The notes below the pieces were generated by a model, which saw nothing but the letters and a program-made list of their open reading frames with translations, was not told the origin of the DNA and ran no database searches. DNA of 8,999 nucleotides, from positions 1-8,999 of the forward strand of contig JAUWCW010000063.1 in the NCBI GenBank assembly GCA_030609125.1, written 5' to 3'. The position numbers were made by a program, and so were the translations under genes. Source of the stretch: Candidatus Rokuibacteriota bacterium. GTDB lineage: Bacteria > JAUVQV01. Shown here piece after piece: positions 1 to 8,994 of the stretch (positions within the stretch are counted from its first letter, which is position 1; each line of letters opens with the position of its first letter).

Positions 1-683
1 AAGCTGTGGATGAGGCCCAGGGACCGGGGCTGGAAAAGTTCCTTTCCGCAGCCGGCTATTCTCAGGCGGTGTCGTACGTACGCCACCGTCGAATCCACTT
101 TCATGCTGCCGAGGCGGTAGCGCAGGGCCACCCTCTGCTTGAGGGGCTCGTCGAGGGCGAGGTTCCGGTCAATACTGGTGAGAGCGAAGAAAATGAAGGT
201 CACGAGCTTCTGCTCCGGCAGCTCGAGGTTCAGCAGGCCCCGGAACTCCTCCATCAACTCCCGGGTCTGGAGCATCTGGGCCTCGTCGACGAGGACGACC
301 GCCTTTCGGCCCTCCTCCTTGATCTCGAGAAGCCGGTGATAGATGGCCGAGAGAATCTCGACCTTTCCCGTCGGCGTCTTCTCCACGCCGAGCTGCTGGG
401 CGATCTTCTTCAGAAGCCACTCGGGCGATATGGAGGAGTGGACGACGATGAGCAGAGCGGACTCAAACTCGTCTTCGCTGAGCTCGTCCAGCATGCGGCG
501 GGCCACGGTTGTCTTGCCGGCGCCGATGTCTCCCACGAGAAGGGCGAGCCCCACGTTCGAGCGGGCCGCGTGCATCAGCCGCACCATGGCCTCACCGTGC
601 CTGGCGCTGTTGAAGTAGAACCGGCCGTCAGGGGCGTTGGAGAAGGGATTTTCCTTGATCTGAAAGAACTCCTGGTAGCTCAC
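1..683 (-). CDS. ExeA/GspA-like AAA ATPase, partial (3' end off the left edge)
   Basis: The first 227 residues of an ATPase of the ExeA/GspA type (AAA_22-like P-loop family) are visible; the C-terminus lies outside the window. The start is typical of the family: a short N-terminal segment reading SYQEFFQIKENPFSNAPDGR. Walker A is GDIGAGKTT (residues 51-59, Lys57) and Walker B is VVLVDEAQ (129-136, Asp133-Glu134). An Arg-containing segment, LKQRVALRYRL (about 181-191), matches the LRQRIALRY region of ExeA proteins, followed by YVRHRLRIAGC. The usual ExeA sensor motif (LVGQPEL) is replaced here by FFALTSIDRNL (about 165-175). The GTG start is chosen because it gives the family N-terminus and is preceded by AGGAAGGAG overlapping the stop of the upstream TPR gene (11-base gap), so the two are co-transcribed and probably translationally coupled. 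ExeA works with a membrane partner (ExeB) in secretin assembly; related cytosolic ATPases do other jobs, so the role here is inferred. No signal peptide or membrane segment is visible in the part present. Confidence 0.85.
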   Translation of the reverse strand, partial: MSYQEFFQIKENPFSNAPDGRFYFNSARHGEAMVRLMHAARSNVGLALLVGDIGAGKTTVARRMLDELSEDEFESALLIVVHSSISPEWLLKKIAQQLGVEKTPTGKVEILSAIYHRLLEIKEEGRKAVVLVDEAQMLQTRELMEEFRGLLNLELPEQKLVTFIFFALTSIDRNLALDEPLKQRVALRYRLGSMKVDSTVAYVRHRLRIAGCGKELFQPRSLGLIHS

Positions 684-687
684 GCCG

Positions 688-694
688 CTCCTTC

Positions 695-696
<2 letters not shown>
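688..696 (-). promoter_or_regulatory. Ribosome binding site of the ExeA-like gene
   Basis: On the minus strand AGGAAGGAG lies four bases upstream of the GTG start at 683-681. It overlaps the TAG stop codon of the TPR gene (697-695), so translation of the two genes is likely coupled. It supports choosing GTG as start. Confidence 0.65.
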
Positions 697-3472
<2,776 letters not shown>

Positions 3473-3499
3473 GCCAGCTCAGTTTCTTCTTCCCAATTC

Positions 3500-3521
3500 T
3501 GTGAACTGATTCTTGCGTGAG
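3500..3521 (+). repeat. Diverged 22-base intergenic repeat, copy 1
   Basis: This stretch matches 19 of 22 bases with the minus-strand sequence at 8960-8939, including 13 contiguous identical bases (ATTCTTGCGTGAG). Both copies lie in non-coding leaders, here between the TPR promoter and its start codon, in opposite orientation relative to the downstream gene. It may be a relic of a dispersed repeat; chance is not excluded. Confidence 0.4.
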
Positions 3522-3552
3522 TCGTTACCTGCGAGCACAATCTCCCATCTCT

Positions 3553-3581
3553 ATAATATGGTGACTTGAGGAGAGTGTCAA
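3553..3581 (-). promoter_or_regulatory. Sigma70-type promoter of the TPR/ATPase unit
   Basis: Reading the minus strand, TTGACA (3581-3576) is followed by a 17-base spacer and TATTAT (3558-3553). The -35 box is a perfect consensus, the spacing is optimal and the -10 box has one mismatch from TATAAT. The predicted transcript would start near 3546 and give a 5' leader of about 75 bases before the ATG of the TPR gene at 3472. It lies in a low-GC intergenic island in an otherwise GC-rich window, which supports a real promoter. It implies that the TPR/ATPase pair is transcribed separately from the glycine-cleavage operon, although read-through is possible because no strong terminator is seen between them. 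Confidence 0.75.
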
Positions 3582-3668
3582 TGGGAGTGGTCCCGCCACC
3601 TAATCACTTGATCTACAAGAACAAAAGGCTAGTTATCCCGGAACAGGGAAATCGCCCGCCCGCTGTTG

Positions 3669-4496
3669 TCAGCCCGAGGCGGCGGCGGCTCGCCCTCTCC
3701 TGCCGTTCCAGGCGTGAGAACGGTACCTGCACTCCTCCAGCTCCGCCGCCAGGGCCTCCTCCTCCTCCGTCAGACCCCCGGGTTCGAAGTTCACTCCCCA
3801 GCCCCGGGAAAAACCCTCGGCCAGGGCATCCACGACTGTCGTGTAGGACGGACGGCAGCCCCGGAGCTCCTCCAGGGACGTCATGGAAAGAGGGGAGGGA
3901 CCTTTGGCTCCCTCTCTGAGAAGGCCCGCGAATTCCTCGCCGTGGCCGGCGACGAGGATGGAACCGTGCTGAAGGAGGGTGTCGCCCTCTCTTTTCTGGG
4001 CGCTGCCGACGAGTTTTCTCCCCCCCGCGTCGATCTCACAGCCGCTGCTCGCCGAAAAGCACGAGGGGTGGCGCCCGGCGGCCCGCCCCCTCCCTTTCGG
4101 GGCCGGCGGCGCGAGCTCAGCATCAACTCCCAGGATCTTCAACCCTTCGGCCAGGGCGAGGGCAATCCGGCGGTAGGCGGGCTGCAGGCCCTCCCCGAAA
4201 AAGGCCCGGCTCCCGGCGCAGACGACGCTGTAGGTGACTTCATCCCGGTGCAGGACGGCTCTTCCCCCCGTCACGCGCCGGTAGATGTCGATCCCCTTCC
4301 TCCGGCAGACGTCCGGGTCGATTTCCCGATCCCGGCTCTGGAAGTACCCGACCGACACCGCCGCCGGCGACCAGGCGTAGAACCTGAGGGTAGGACGGCT
4401 ACGGCCCCGGCGGGCAAGAAGAAAGAGCGCCTCGTCGAGGGCGAGGTTGTACGAGCCGCGGGCCGGGCCCGATTCAAGGAGCCTCCAGGAATCCAT
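3669..4496 (-). CDS. lipM: LipM-like octanoyl-[ACP]:GcvH octanoyltransferase (biotin/lipoate ligase fold)
   Basis: A 275-residue member of the biotin/lipoate protein ligase (BPL_LplA_LipB) family. Its sequence follows Bacillus LipM rather than LplA: WRLLESGPARGSYNLALDEAL (from residue 4), RFYAWSPAAVSVGYFQ (38-53), the acyl-binding RRVTGGRAVLH (73-83) and VGSAQKREGDTLLQHGSIL (163-181). A Cys at 146, in the segment HPSCFSAS, aligns with the catalytic cysteine of LipM (SVCFDAPS), and Lys161 lies in GGRKLVGSA. LipM moves octanoate from acyl-ACP to GcvH, after which LipA inserts sulfur. Length is close to the LipM family (about 275-280) and shorter than two-domain LplA (about 340). It follows gcvPB by about 40 bases and so is very likely the last gene of the glycine-cleavage operon. 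The ATG at 4496 is chosen because family members begin a few residues before WRL; a GTG six bases upstream (4502) is possible. Neither has a strong ribosome site. A lipoate ligase (LplA) role cannot be fully excluded. Confidence 0.85.
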   Translation of the reverse strand: MDSWRLLESGPARGSYNLALDEALFLLARRGRSRPTLRFYAWSPAAVSVGYFQSRDREIDPDVCRRKGIDIYRRVTGGRAVLHRDEVTYSVVCAGSRAFFGEGLQPAYRRIALALAEGLKILGVDAELAPPAPKGRGRAAGRHPSCFSASSGCEIDAGGRKLVGSAQKREGDTLLQHGSILVAGHGEEFAGLLREGAKGPSPLSMTSLEELRGCRPSYTTVVDALAEGFSRGWGVNFEPGGLTEEEEALAAELEECRYRSHAWNGRRGRAAAASG

Positions 4497-4536
4497 CGTC
4501 ACCGCGCGGTCGGGACCCGGTCCGTCGCTCGATTCC

Positions 4537-6036
4537 TCATCCGCTCTTTTCCGGACCCGGGGGATACCAGCGCAGGTCGGGCTGCCGCGCCGCTTTCGCT
4601 TCGTTCAGGCGCCCCACCTTGGGCCTCACGGGAGCTTCCCGGAGCTGATCGGGCTGCTCCCGGGCCTCCTCGTCGATGGCCAGCATGGCCTCGACGAAGC
4701 GGTCCAGGGTCTGACGGCTCTCCGTTTCAGTGGGCTCCACCATGATGGCCCCCTTCACGATCAGCGGAAAGTAAATGGTGGGCGGGTGGATGCCGTAGTC
4801 GATGAGTCTCTTGACGATATCGAGGGTGCTGACTCTTTCCCTCTGCCTGCGGTCGGAGAAGACGCACTCGTGCATGCAGATTCGGTCGTAGGGGACGTCG
4901 TAGGCGTGATGCAGCTTTTTCCGGATGTAGTTGGCGTTGAGCACCGCCGTCTCGCTCACTTCGCGAAGACCCTCGGGCCCCACGGAGCGTATGTAGGTCC
5001 AGGCCCTGAGAAGAACGCCGAAGTTGCCGAAGAAGGCCTTCACCCTCCCGATGCTCTTGCGTGAACGCTCCCGGAGGAGAAACTTCTCCCCCTTGCGGAC
5101 GATGCGCGGCACGGGGAGGTACTTTTCCAGCTCCGCCGTGGCCGCCACGGGACCCGCGCCGGGACCGCCCCCTCCGTGGGGCGTGGAGAAGGTCTTGTGG
5201 AGGTTGAAGTGCATCACGTCCACGCCCATCTCGGCCGGGCGGGTAATGCCCATCATGGCATTGAGGTTCGCCCCGTCCATGTAGACCAGCCCCCCCTTGG
5301 CGTGGACGATGTCGGCCACCTCCCTGACGCGCTCCTCGAAGAGCCCGAGGGTGTTGGGATTGGTCAGCATCAGCGCCGCCACGTCCTTGTCCATTGCCTT
5401 TTCAACCTCGGCGGGATCGATCATCCCCTCCGCGTCGGACTTCACTTCCCTGACGTCCCAGCCGCAGAAGACGATGCTCGCCGGGTTGGTGCCGTGGGCC
5501 GAATCGGGGATGAGCACGGTCCGTCGCGGCCGCCCGCGGTCTCCGTGCCAGGCGCGGATCATGAACATGCCCGTCATCTCCCCGTGGGCCCCCGCGGCAG
5601 GCTGAAGGGTAACCGCCGGCAGACCGCTCACCTCTCCCAGGTACTGCTGCAGCTCCCACATGATCCGGAGCGCTCCCTGGGAGAACTCCTCTCCCTGGTA
5701 AGGATGGGCCGTGGCGAATTCGGGCAGGGCCGCCCCGGCCTCGTTCATTCTGGGGTTGTACTTCATGGTGCAGGAGCCGAGGGGATAGAAGCCGCTGTCA
5801 ATGCTGAAGTTCCACTGCGACAGCCTCGTGAAGTGCCGCACCACCTCTATTTCGCTCACCTGCGGCAGGCCCTCGACCTCATCGCGCACGAGGTGGGACG
5901 GCAGCGCCTTCAGGGCCGCCTCTTCACCTCCCTCCCACTCCGGGAGGGAGTAGCCCTGCTCTCCCGTGTGGCCCCGGTCAAAAATCAGGGGTTCGTTGAA
6001 GATGAGGCCGCTCTCGCCGACACCGGACCGCTTCAT
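4537..6036 (-). CDS. gcvPB: Glycine dehydrogenase (decarboxylating) subunit 2, catalytic PLP subunit
   Basis: This 499-residue protein is the PLP-carrying half of the split glycine-cleavage P-protein. With GcvPA it decarboxylates glycine and transfers the aminomethyl group to the lipoyl arm of GcvH. Visible signatures are FYPLGSCTMKYNP (83-95), LQPAAGAHGEMTGMFMIRA (144-162), PDSAHGTNPAS (177-187), MLTNPNTLGLFE (223-234), YMDGANLNAM (252-261) and the PLP-lysine motif FNLHKTFSTPHGGGGPG (277-293, Lys281). The C-terminal segment LREAPVRPKVGRLNEAKAAR, ending near RW, is also usual for the family. The open frame extends upstream to 6135, but the ATG at 6036 is preferred: it overlaps the stop of gcvPA as ATGA, has GGAGGG six bases upstream, and gives the normal family N-terminus (LIFNEPLIFDRG) and length. 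Nothing looks damaged. Confidence 0.96.
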   Translation of the reverse strand: MKRSGVGESGLIFNEPLIFDRGHTGEQGYSLPEWEGGEEAALKALPSHLVRDEVEGLPQVSEIEVVRHFTRLSQWNFSIDSGFYPLGSCTMKYNPRMNEAGAALPEFATAHPYQGEEFSQGALRIMWELQQYLGEVSGLPAVTLQPAAGAHGEMTGMFMIRAWHGDRGRPRRTVLIPDSAHGTNPASIVFCGWDVREVKSDAEGMIDPAEVEKAMDKDVAALMLTNPNTLGLFEERVREVADIVHAKGGLVYMDGANLNAMMGITRPAEMGVDVMHFNLHKTFSTPHGGGGPGAGPVAATAELEKYLPVPRIVRKGEKFLLRERSRKSIGRVKAFFGNFGVLLRAWTYIRSVGPEGLREVSETAVLNANYIRKKLHHAYDVPYDRICMHECVFSDRRQRERVSTLDIVKRLIDYGIHPPTIYFPLIVKGAIMVEPTETESRQTLDRFVEAMLAIDEEAREQPDQLREAPVRPKVGRLNEAKAARQPDLRWYPPGPEKSG

Positions 6037-7382
6037 TTTCCGCCCTCCAGCTCGCTGACGAGCCTCTCCATCTCCTCCCGGGTGTTGTCCTCCGTCACGC
6101 AGAAAAGAAGGCCGCCTTTCAGCGAACCGAACCACGTGCCGAGGTGGAGGCCGCCGAGGATGCCGGCCTTCGCCAGGCGACGGCGGAGCCGTCCCGGCGA
6201 TTCGGGGCCCTTGACGGCGAACTCGTTGAAGACAGGGCCGCTGAAAAGGGCGCTGTACCCCGGAAGGGAGAGTATCCGCTCCCGCAGCCAGTGCGCCTTG
6301 GCGGCGTTCTGCCGGGCAGCGCGATGCAGGCCCCTGCGTCCGAGGGCGGAGAGAAAGACCGTGGCGGCCAGGGCGCAGAGCCCCTCATTGGAGCAGATGT
6401 TCGACGTGGCCTTCTCGCGGCGTATGTGCTGCTCCCGCGTCGAAAGGGTCAGAACGAATCCGCTCTTTCCCCTCACGTCCTCCGTACGCCCCACGATCCT
6501 GCCGGGCATGTTCCGCACGTACTTCTTCTTCGTCGCAAGAAGGCCGAGCCCGGGACCGCCGAAAGAGACGGGATTCCCGAAGGCCTGTCCCTCCCCGGCG
6601 ACGATGTCGGCTCCCTGTTCCCCCGGGGACTTCAGGAGCCCGAGGGAGAACGGCTCGTTGAACGACGATATGAGCAGCCCCCCCTGGCCGTGTACAACCC
6701 CGGCCAGCCGCTCCGTCTCCTCCACGACCCCGAAGAAGTTGGGGCTCTGAATGACGAGCCCCCCCGCACCGCCGGCAGCGAGGGCCTCGAGGGCGTCCGG
6801 GTCGATCCGGCCGCTCTTCGCGTCGAAGGGCACGCTCACCAGCTCGACACCGAGGTAGGTCGTGTAGGTGCGCAGAACGTCTCTGTACTCCGGGTGCAGG
6901 CTCTCGGCCACGAGAAAGCGGTCCCGCCCGGTTATCCGCCTCGCCATCAGGACCGCCTCGGCCACCGCCGAGGCGCCGTCGTACATGGACGCGTTGGATA
7001 CGTCCATGCCTGTCAGCAGGCAGACGAAGGTCTGAAACTCGTACATGGCCTGCAGGGTCCCCTGGCTTACCTCGGGCTGATACGGGGTGTAAGCCGTTAG
7101 AAACTCGCCGCGCGACACGAGAGAGGGCACGACGGCGGGGATGAAGTGGCGGTAGCTCCCTCCCCCGAGGAAACAGGCGTGGCTGCGGGAAGAAGCGTTC
7201 TGCGCGCCCAGGCGCCCCAGGTACTCGAGGAGCGCCTTTTCGGACATGGGGGCCGGAAGGTCCAGGGGTCTCCTGAGTCTCATCCCCTCCGGTATGGCGC
7301 TGAAAAGGCTGTCTACGGAATCAAAGCCGAGCTCCCGGAGCATCTCCTCACGGACTTCCGCCGTATTGGGGATGTACCTCAC
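6033..7382 (-). CDS. gcvPA: Glycine dehydrogenase (decarboxylating) subunit 1
   Basis: This 449-residue protein is the N-terminal half of the split P-protein, which pairs with GcvPB to form the active decarboxylase. It starts MRYIPNTAEVREEMLRELGF, typical for the subunit. Other signatures are FLGGGSYRHFIPAVVPSL (71-88), TAYTPYQPEVSQGTLQAMYE (96-115), DVSNASMYDGASAVAEA (127-143), QSPNFFGVVEE (212-222), AFGNPVSFGGPGLGLLA (267-283) and REQHIRREKATSNICSNEGL (316-335). It has no PLP lysine, as expected. The start codon is GTG at 7382, overlapping the gcvH stop as GTGA, with AAGGG a few bases upstream. The end overlaps gcvPB by four bases. The length is normal (family about 440-450). The four-base overlaps at both ends suggest that H, PA and PB are made in step. 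Confidence 0.96.
   Translation of the reverse strand: MRYIPNTAEVREEMLRELGFDSVDSLFSAIPEGMRLRRPLDLPAPMSEKALLEYLGRLGAQNASSRSHACFLGGGSYRHFIPAVVPSLVSRGEFLTAYTPYQPEVSQGTLQAMYEFQTFVCLLTGMDVSNASMYDGASAVAEAVLMARRITGRDRFLVAESLHPEYRDVLRTYTTYLGVELVSVPFDAKSGRIDPDALEALAAGGAGGLVIQSPNFFGVVEETERLAGVVHGQGGLLISSFNEPFSLGLLKSPGEQGADIVAGEGQAFGNPVSFGGPGLGLLATKKKYVRNMPGRIVGRTEDVRGKSGFVLTLSTREQHIRREKATSNICSNEGLCALAATVFLSALGRRGLHRAARQNAAKAHWLRERILSLPGYSALFSGPVFNEFAVKGPESPGRLRRRLAKAGILGGLHLGTWFGSLKGGLLFCVTEDNTREEMERLVSELEGGK
6043..6048 (-). promoter_or_regulatory. Ribosome binding site of gcvPB
   Basis: GGAGGG on the minus strand lies six bases before the ATG at 6036-6034, inside the last codons of gcvPA. It decides the gcvPB start in favour of this ATG over the upstream in-frame codon at 6135. 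Confidence 0.7.
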
Positions 7383-7771
7383 GCGCCCTTTTCTTCCTTG
7401 ACGAAGGCCTCGTATTCCGCCGCGGAGAGAAGTCCCTCCCGGCCGGTCTCCTCAGGAGTCTCGACGACGATCATCCAGCCCTTGCCGTAGGGATCTTCGT
7501 TGACCCGTTCCGGGGCGTCCAGCAGGCCTTCGTTGACGCGGACCACCCGGCCGCTCACCGGGGAATACAGATCCGACACTGCCTTGACGGACTCGACCAC
7601 GCCGAGGGTCTTCCCCCGCACAACCTCCGTGCCCACTTCGGGCAGCTCGAGAAAAACGATGTCGCCAAGCTCCTCCTGGGCGTGGCTGGTGATGCCAACG
7701 GTGACCTCTTTTCCTTCCTGCCTGGCCCACTCGTGTTCCTTCGTGTACTTCAGATCCGCCGGAAAATCCAT
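7379..7771 (-). CDS. gcvH: Glycine cleavage system H protein
   Basis: A 130-residue lipoyl-carrier protein. GcvH shuttles the aminomethyl intermediate between the P-protein, GcvT and the L-protein on a lipoylated lysine. Visible features are LKYTKEHEWAR (7-17), VTVGITSHAQEELGDIVFLE (23-42), the lipoylation motif GVVESVKAVSDLYSPVSG (57-74, lipoyl lysine at 63) and NEDPYGKGWMI (91-101). An in-frame ATG 18 bases upstream (7789) directly abuts the gcvT stop, but the second ATG (7771) is chosen because AGGAGG lies seven bases before it and the resulting N-terminus (MDFPADLKYTKEHEW) and length match the family. It is the likely substrate of the LipM-like enzyme encoded at the end of the same operon. 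The stop overlaps the gcvPA start by four bases. Confidence 0.96.
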   Translation of the reverse strand: MDFPADLKYTKEHEWARQEGKEVTVGITSHAQEELGDIVFLELPEVGTEVVRGKTLGVVESVKAVSDLYSPVSGRVVRVNEGLLDAPERVNEDPYGKGWMIVVETPEETGREGLLSAAEYEAFVKEEKGA

Positions 7772-7778
7772 AGACTTG

Positions 7779-7784
7779 CCTCCT
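7779..7784 (-). promoter_or_regulatory. Ribosome binding site of gcvH
   Basis: A perfect AGGAGG on the minus strand sits seven bases before the ATG at 7771-7769 and just inside the gap after gcvT. It sets the gcvH start six codons downstream of the first in-frame ATG. Confidence 0.8.
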
Positions 7785-7789
7785 GTCAT

Positions 7790-8908
7790 TCACTTCCTGA
7801 TCGAGCCGTTCCGGTAAAACGGAGTCCTGACGACCTCCGCCTCCACCTTGGCGGCGCGAATCTCCACACTGACTGCCGTCCCCGGCCGGGAGAGCGGTGT
7901 CGGAACATACCCCAAGGCTATTGCCTTCCGCAGGGTGGGAGAGAACGTCCCGCTTGTCACGATGCCCACCTCGCTCCCGTCCGCCCATATGGCGTGCCCC
8001 GCCCGGGCAATCCCCCGCCCCTTCACCTCAATCCCGACAAGCTTTCTTGCCGGACCCTCGCCGCTGCGCTCGATGATGGCGCCGCGTCCGAAAAACTCCC
8101 CCTTGTCGAGTTTGGTGATCCAGCCCAGCCCCGCCTCCAGGGGATCAGTCGTCTCGTCGATGTCGTTGCCGTAGAGGGCGTACTTCATTTCCAGCCTCAG
8201 GGTGTCGCGCGCGCCGAGCCCGGCGGGCATCAGCCCCGCGGGCTCCCCGGCGGCCATGATCTTCTGCCACAGCTCCTTGGCCGCCTCCGGGGGAAGGAAG
8301 ATCTCGAAGCCGTCCTCCCCGGTGTAGCCCGTCCTGGAGACGACCACCTCGTTTCCTCCGGCGCGGCACCTGGAGAAATGGTAGTACTTCAGACCAGGAA
8401 GGCTGAGGTCCACCAGGCGGTTGAGGATGAACTCCGCCTTGGGGCCCTGCAGGGCGAGAAGGGCCGTCTCGTCGCTGAGGTCCCTGACTTCCACCCCCTC
8501 CGGCCGGTGTTTCCGGATCCAGTCGAGATCTTTTCCCCGGTTGGAGGCGTTCACGCAGAAGAGAAAACGGTCGGCCGCGAAGCGGTAGACCGTCACGTCG
8601 TCCACGATGCCGCCGTCGTCGAAGCACATTGCCGAGTACTGGACCTGGCCGTCAGCGAGACGCGAGGCATCGTTGACGCACAGACGCTGGATGAATTCAA
8701 GGGCCCCGGGCCCGGAGATCTCTATCTCTCCCATGTGGGAGACGTCGAAAAGGCCCGCGTCGGTGCGCACCGCCCTGTGCTCCCGCATGACCCCCGCGAA
8801 CTGCACCGGCAGGTCCCAGCCGTGAAAATCCACGACCCGGGCCCCGCAGCGGGCGTAGAGCGGAAAAAGGGGGGTTCTCTGCTGCCTGCTCGAGTTTGAA
8901 AGAGACAT
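7790..8908 (-). CDS. gcvT: Aminomethyltransferase, glycine cleavage T protein
   Basis: This 372-residue T-protein transfers the one-carbon unit from aminomethylated GcvH to tetrahydrofolate, releasing ammonia and giving 5,10-methylene-THF. Signatures include TPLFPLYARCGARVVDFHGW (12-31), HRAVRTDAGLFDVSHMGEI (44-62), the catalytic-aspartate motif GGIVDDVTVY (99-108, Asp103), TGYTGEDGFEI (193-203), GLGARDTLRLEMKYALYGND (230-249) and VTSGTFSPTL (317-326). Family length is normal (about 360-375). The ATG at 8908 is chosen over a GTG two codons upstream, because the AGGGGGG Shine-Dalgarno lies five bases before the ATG but directly abuts the GTG. It is the first gene of the operon and is separated from gcvH by 18 bases. 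The family also contains YgfZ and dimethylglycine dehydrogenase-like relatives, but the operon context and full motif set make GcvT nearly certain. Confidence 0.96.
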   Translation of the reverse strand: MSLSNSSRQQRTPLFPLYARCGARVVDFHGWDLPVQFAGVMREHRAVRTDAGLFDVSHMGEIEISGPGALEFIQRLCVNDASRLADGQVQYSAMCFDDGGIVDDVTVYRFAADRFLFCVNASNRGKDLDWIRKHRPEGVEVRDLSDETALLALQGPKAEFILNRLVDLSLPGLKYYHFSRCRAGGNEVVVSRTGYTGEDGFEIFLPPEAAKELWQKIMAAGEPAGLMPAGLGARDTLRLEMKYALYGNDIDETTDPLEAGLGWITKLDKGEFFGRGAIIERSGEGPARKLVGIEVKGRGIARAGHAIWADGSEVGIVTSGTFSPTLRKAIALGYVPTPLSRPGTAVSVEIRAAKVEAEVVRTPFYRNGSIRK

Positions 8909-8913
8909 CGCCA

Positions 8914-8920
8914 CCCCCCT
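8914..8920 (-). promoter_or_regulatory. Ribosome binding site of gcvT
   Basis: AGGGGGG on the minus strand lies five bases before the ATG at 8908-8906. It abuts the alternative GTG (8914-8912), which therefore is unlikely to be used. Confidence 0.6.
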
Positions 8921-8938
8921 CGTTCACCGGGCTAAGGG

Positions 8939-8960
8939 CTCACGCAAGAATAACTTCCCA
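8939..8960 (-). repeat. Diverged 22-base intergenic repeat, copy 2
   Basis: The minus-strand sequence here matches 19 of 22 bases with plus-strand positions 3500-3521, with 13 identical bases in a row (ATTCTTGCGTGAG). It lies in the leader upstream of gcvT. No gene or known regulatory motif explains it. Confidence 0.4.
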
Positions 8961-8978
8961 TTTTCGCATCTCATCTTC

Positions 8979-8994
8979 AGGCCGCCTTCGGCCT
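8979..8994. other. Short perfect hairpin upstream of gcvT
   Basis: AGGCCG, a four-base loop and CGGCCT form a perfect six-base-pair stem. Reading toward gcvT the loop is AAGG and no T-run follows, so it is not a terminator in that direction. In the other direction the window ends five bases later, so a terminator for a rightward-transcribed neighbour cannot be judged. It may be a leader structure or part of a dispersed repeat. Confidence 0.4.

Noticed and set aside
3600-3668. A rho-independent terminator after lipM
   Set aside because: Only weak stems (for example TCCC/GGGA, four pairs) are visible, not followed directly by a T-run; not enough for a call.
3666-4745. A plus-strand open frame of 359 codons opposite lipM
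   Set aside because: Antisense to LipM motifs and spanning the lipM/gcvPB gap; composition is that of a shadow frame.
6037-6135. N-terminal extension of gcvPB from an upstream start at 6135
   Set aside because: The extra 33 residues overlap gcvPA, are not like the family, and the ATG at 6036 has a good ribosome site and the usual N-terminus.
5176-6750. A long plus-strand open frame of 524 codons across gcvPB and gcvPA
   Set aside because: It is antisense to two clearly recognised genes, crosses their junction, is Arg/Pro/Gly-rich and shows no family motif. It is explained by GC-rich codon bias.
8924-8974. A 16-codon minus-strand reading frame before gcvT, possible leader peptide
   Set aside because: No ribosome site, no run of regulatory codons such as glycine, and it includes the repeated 22-base element; too short to support.
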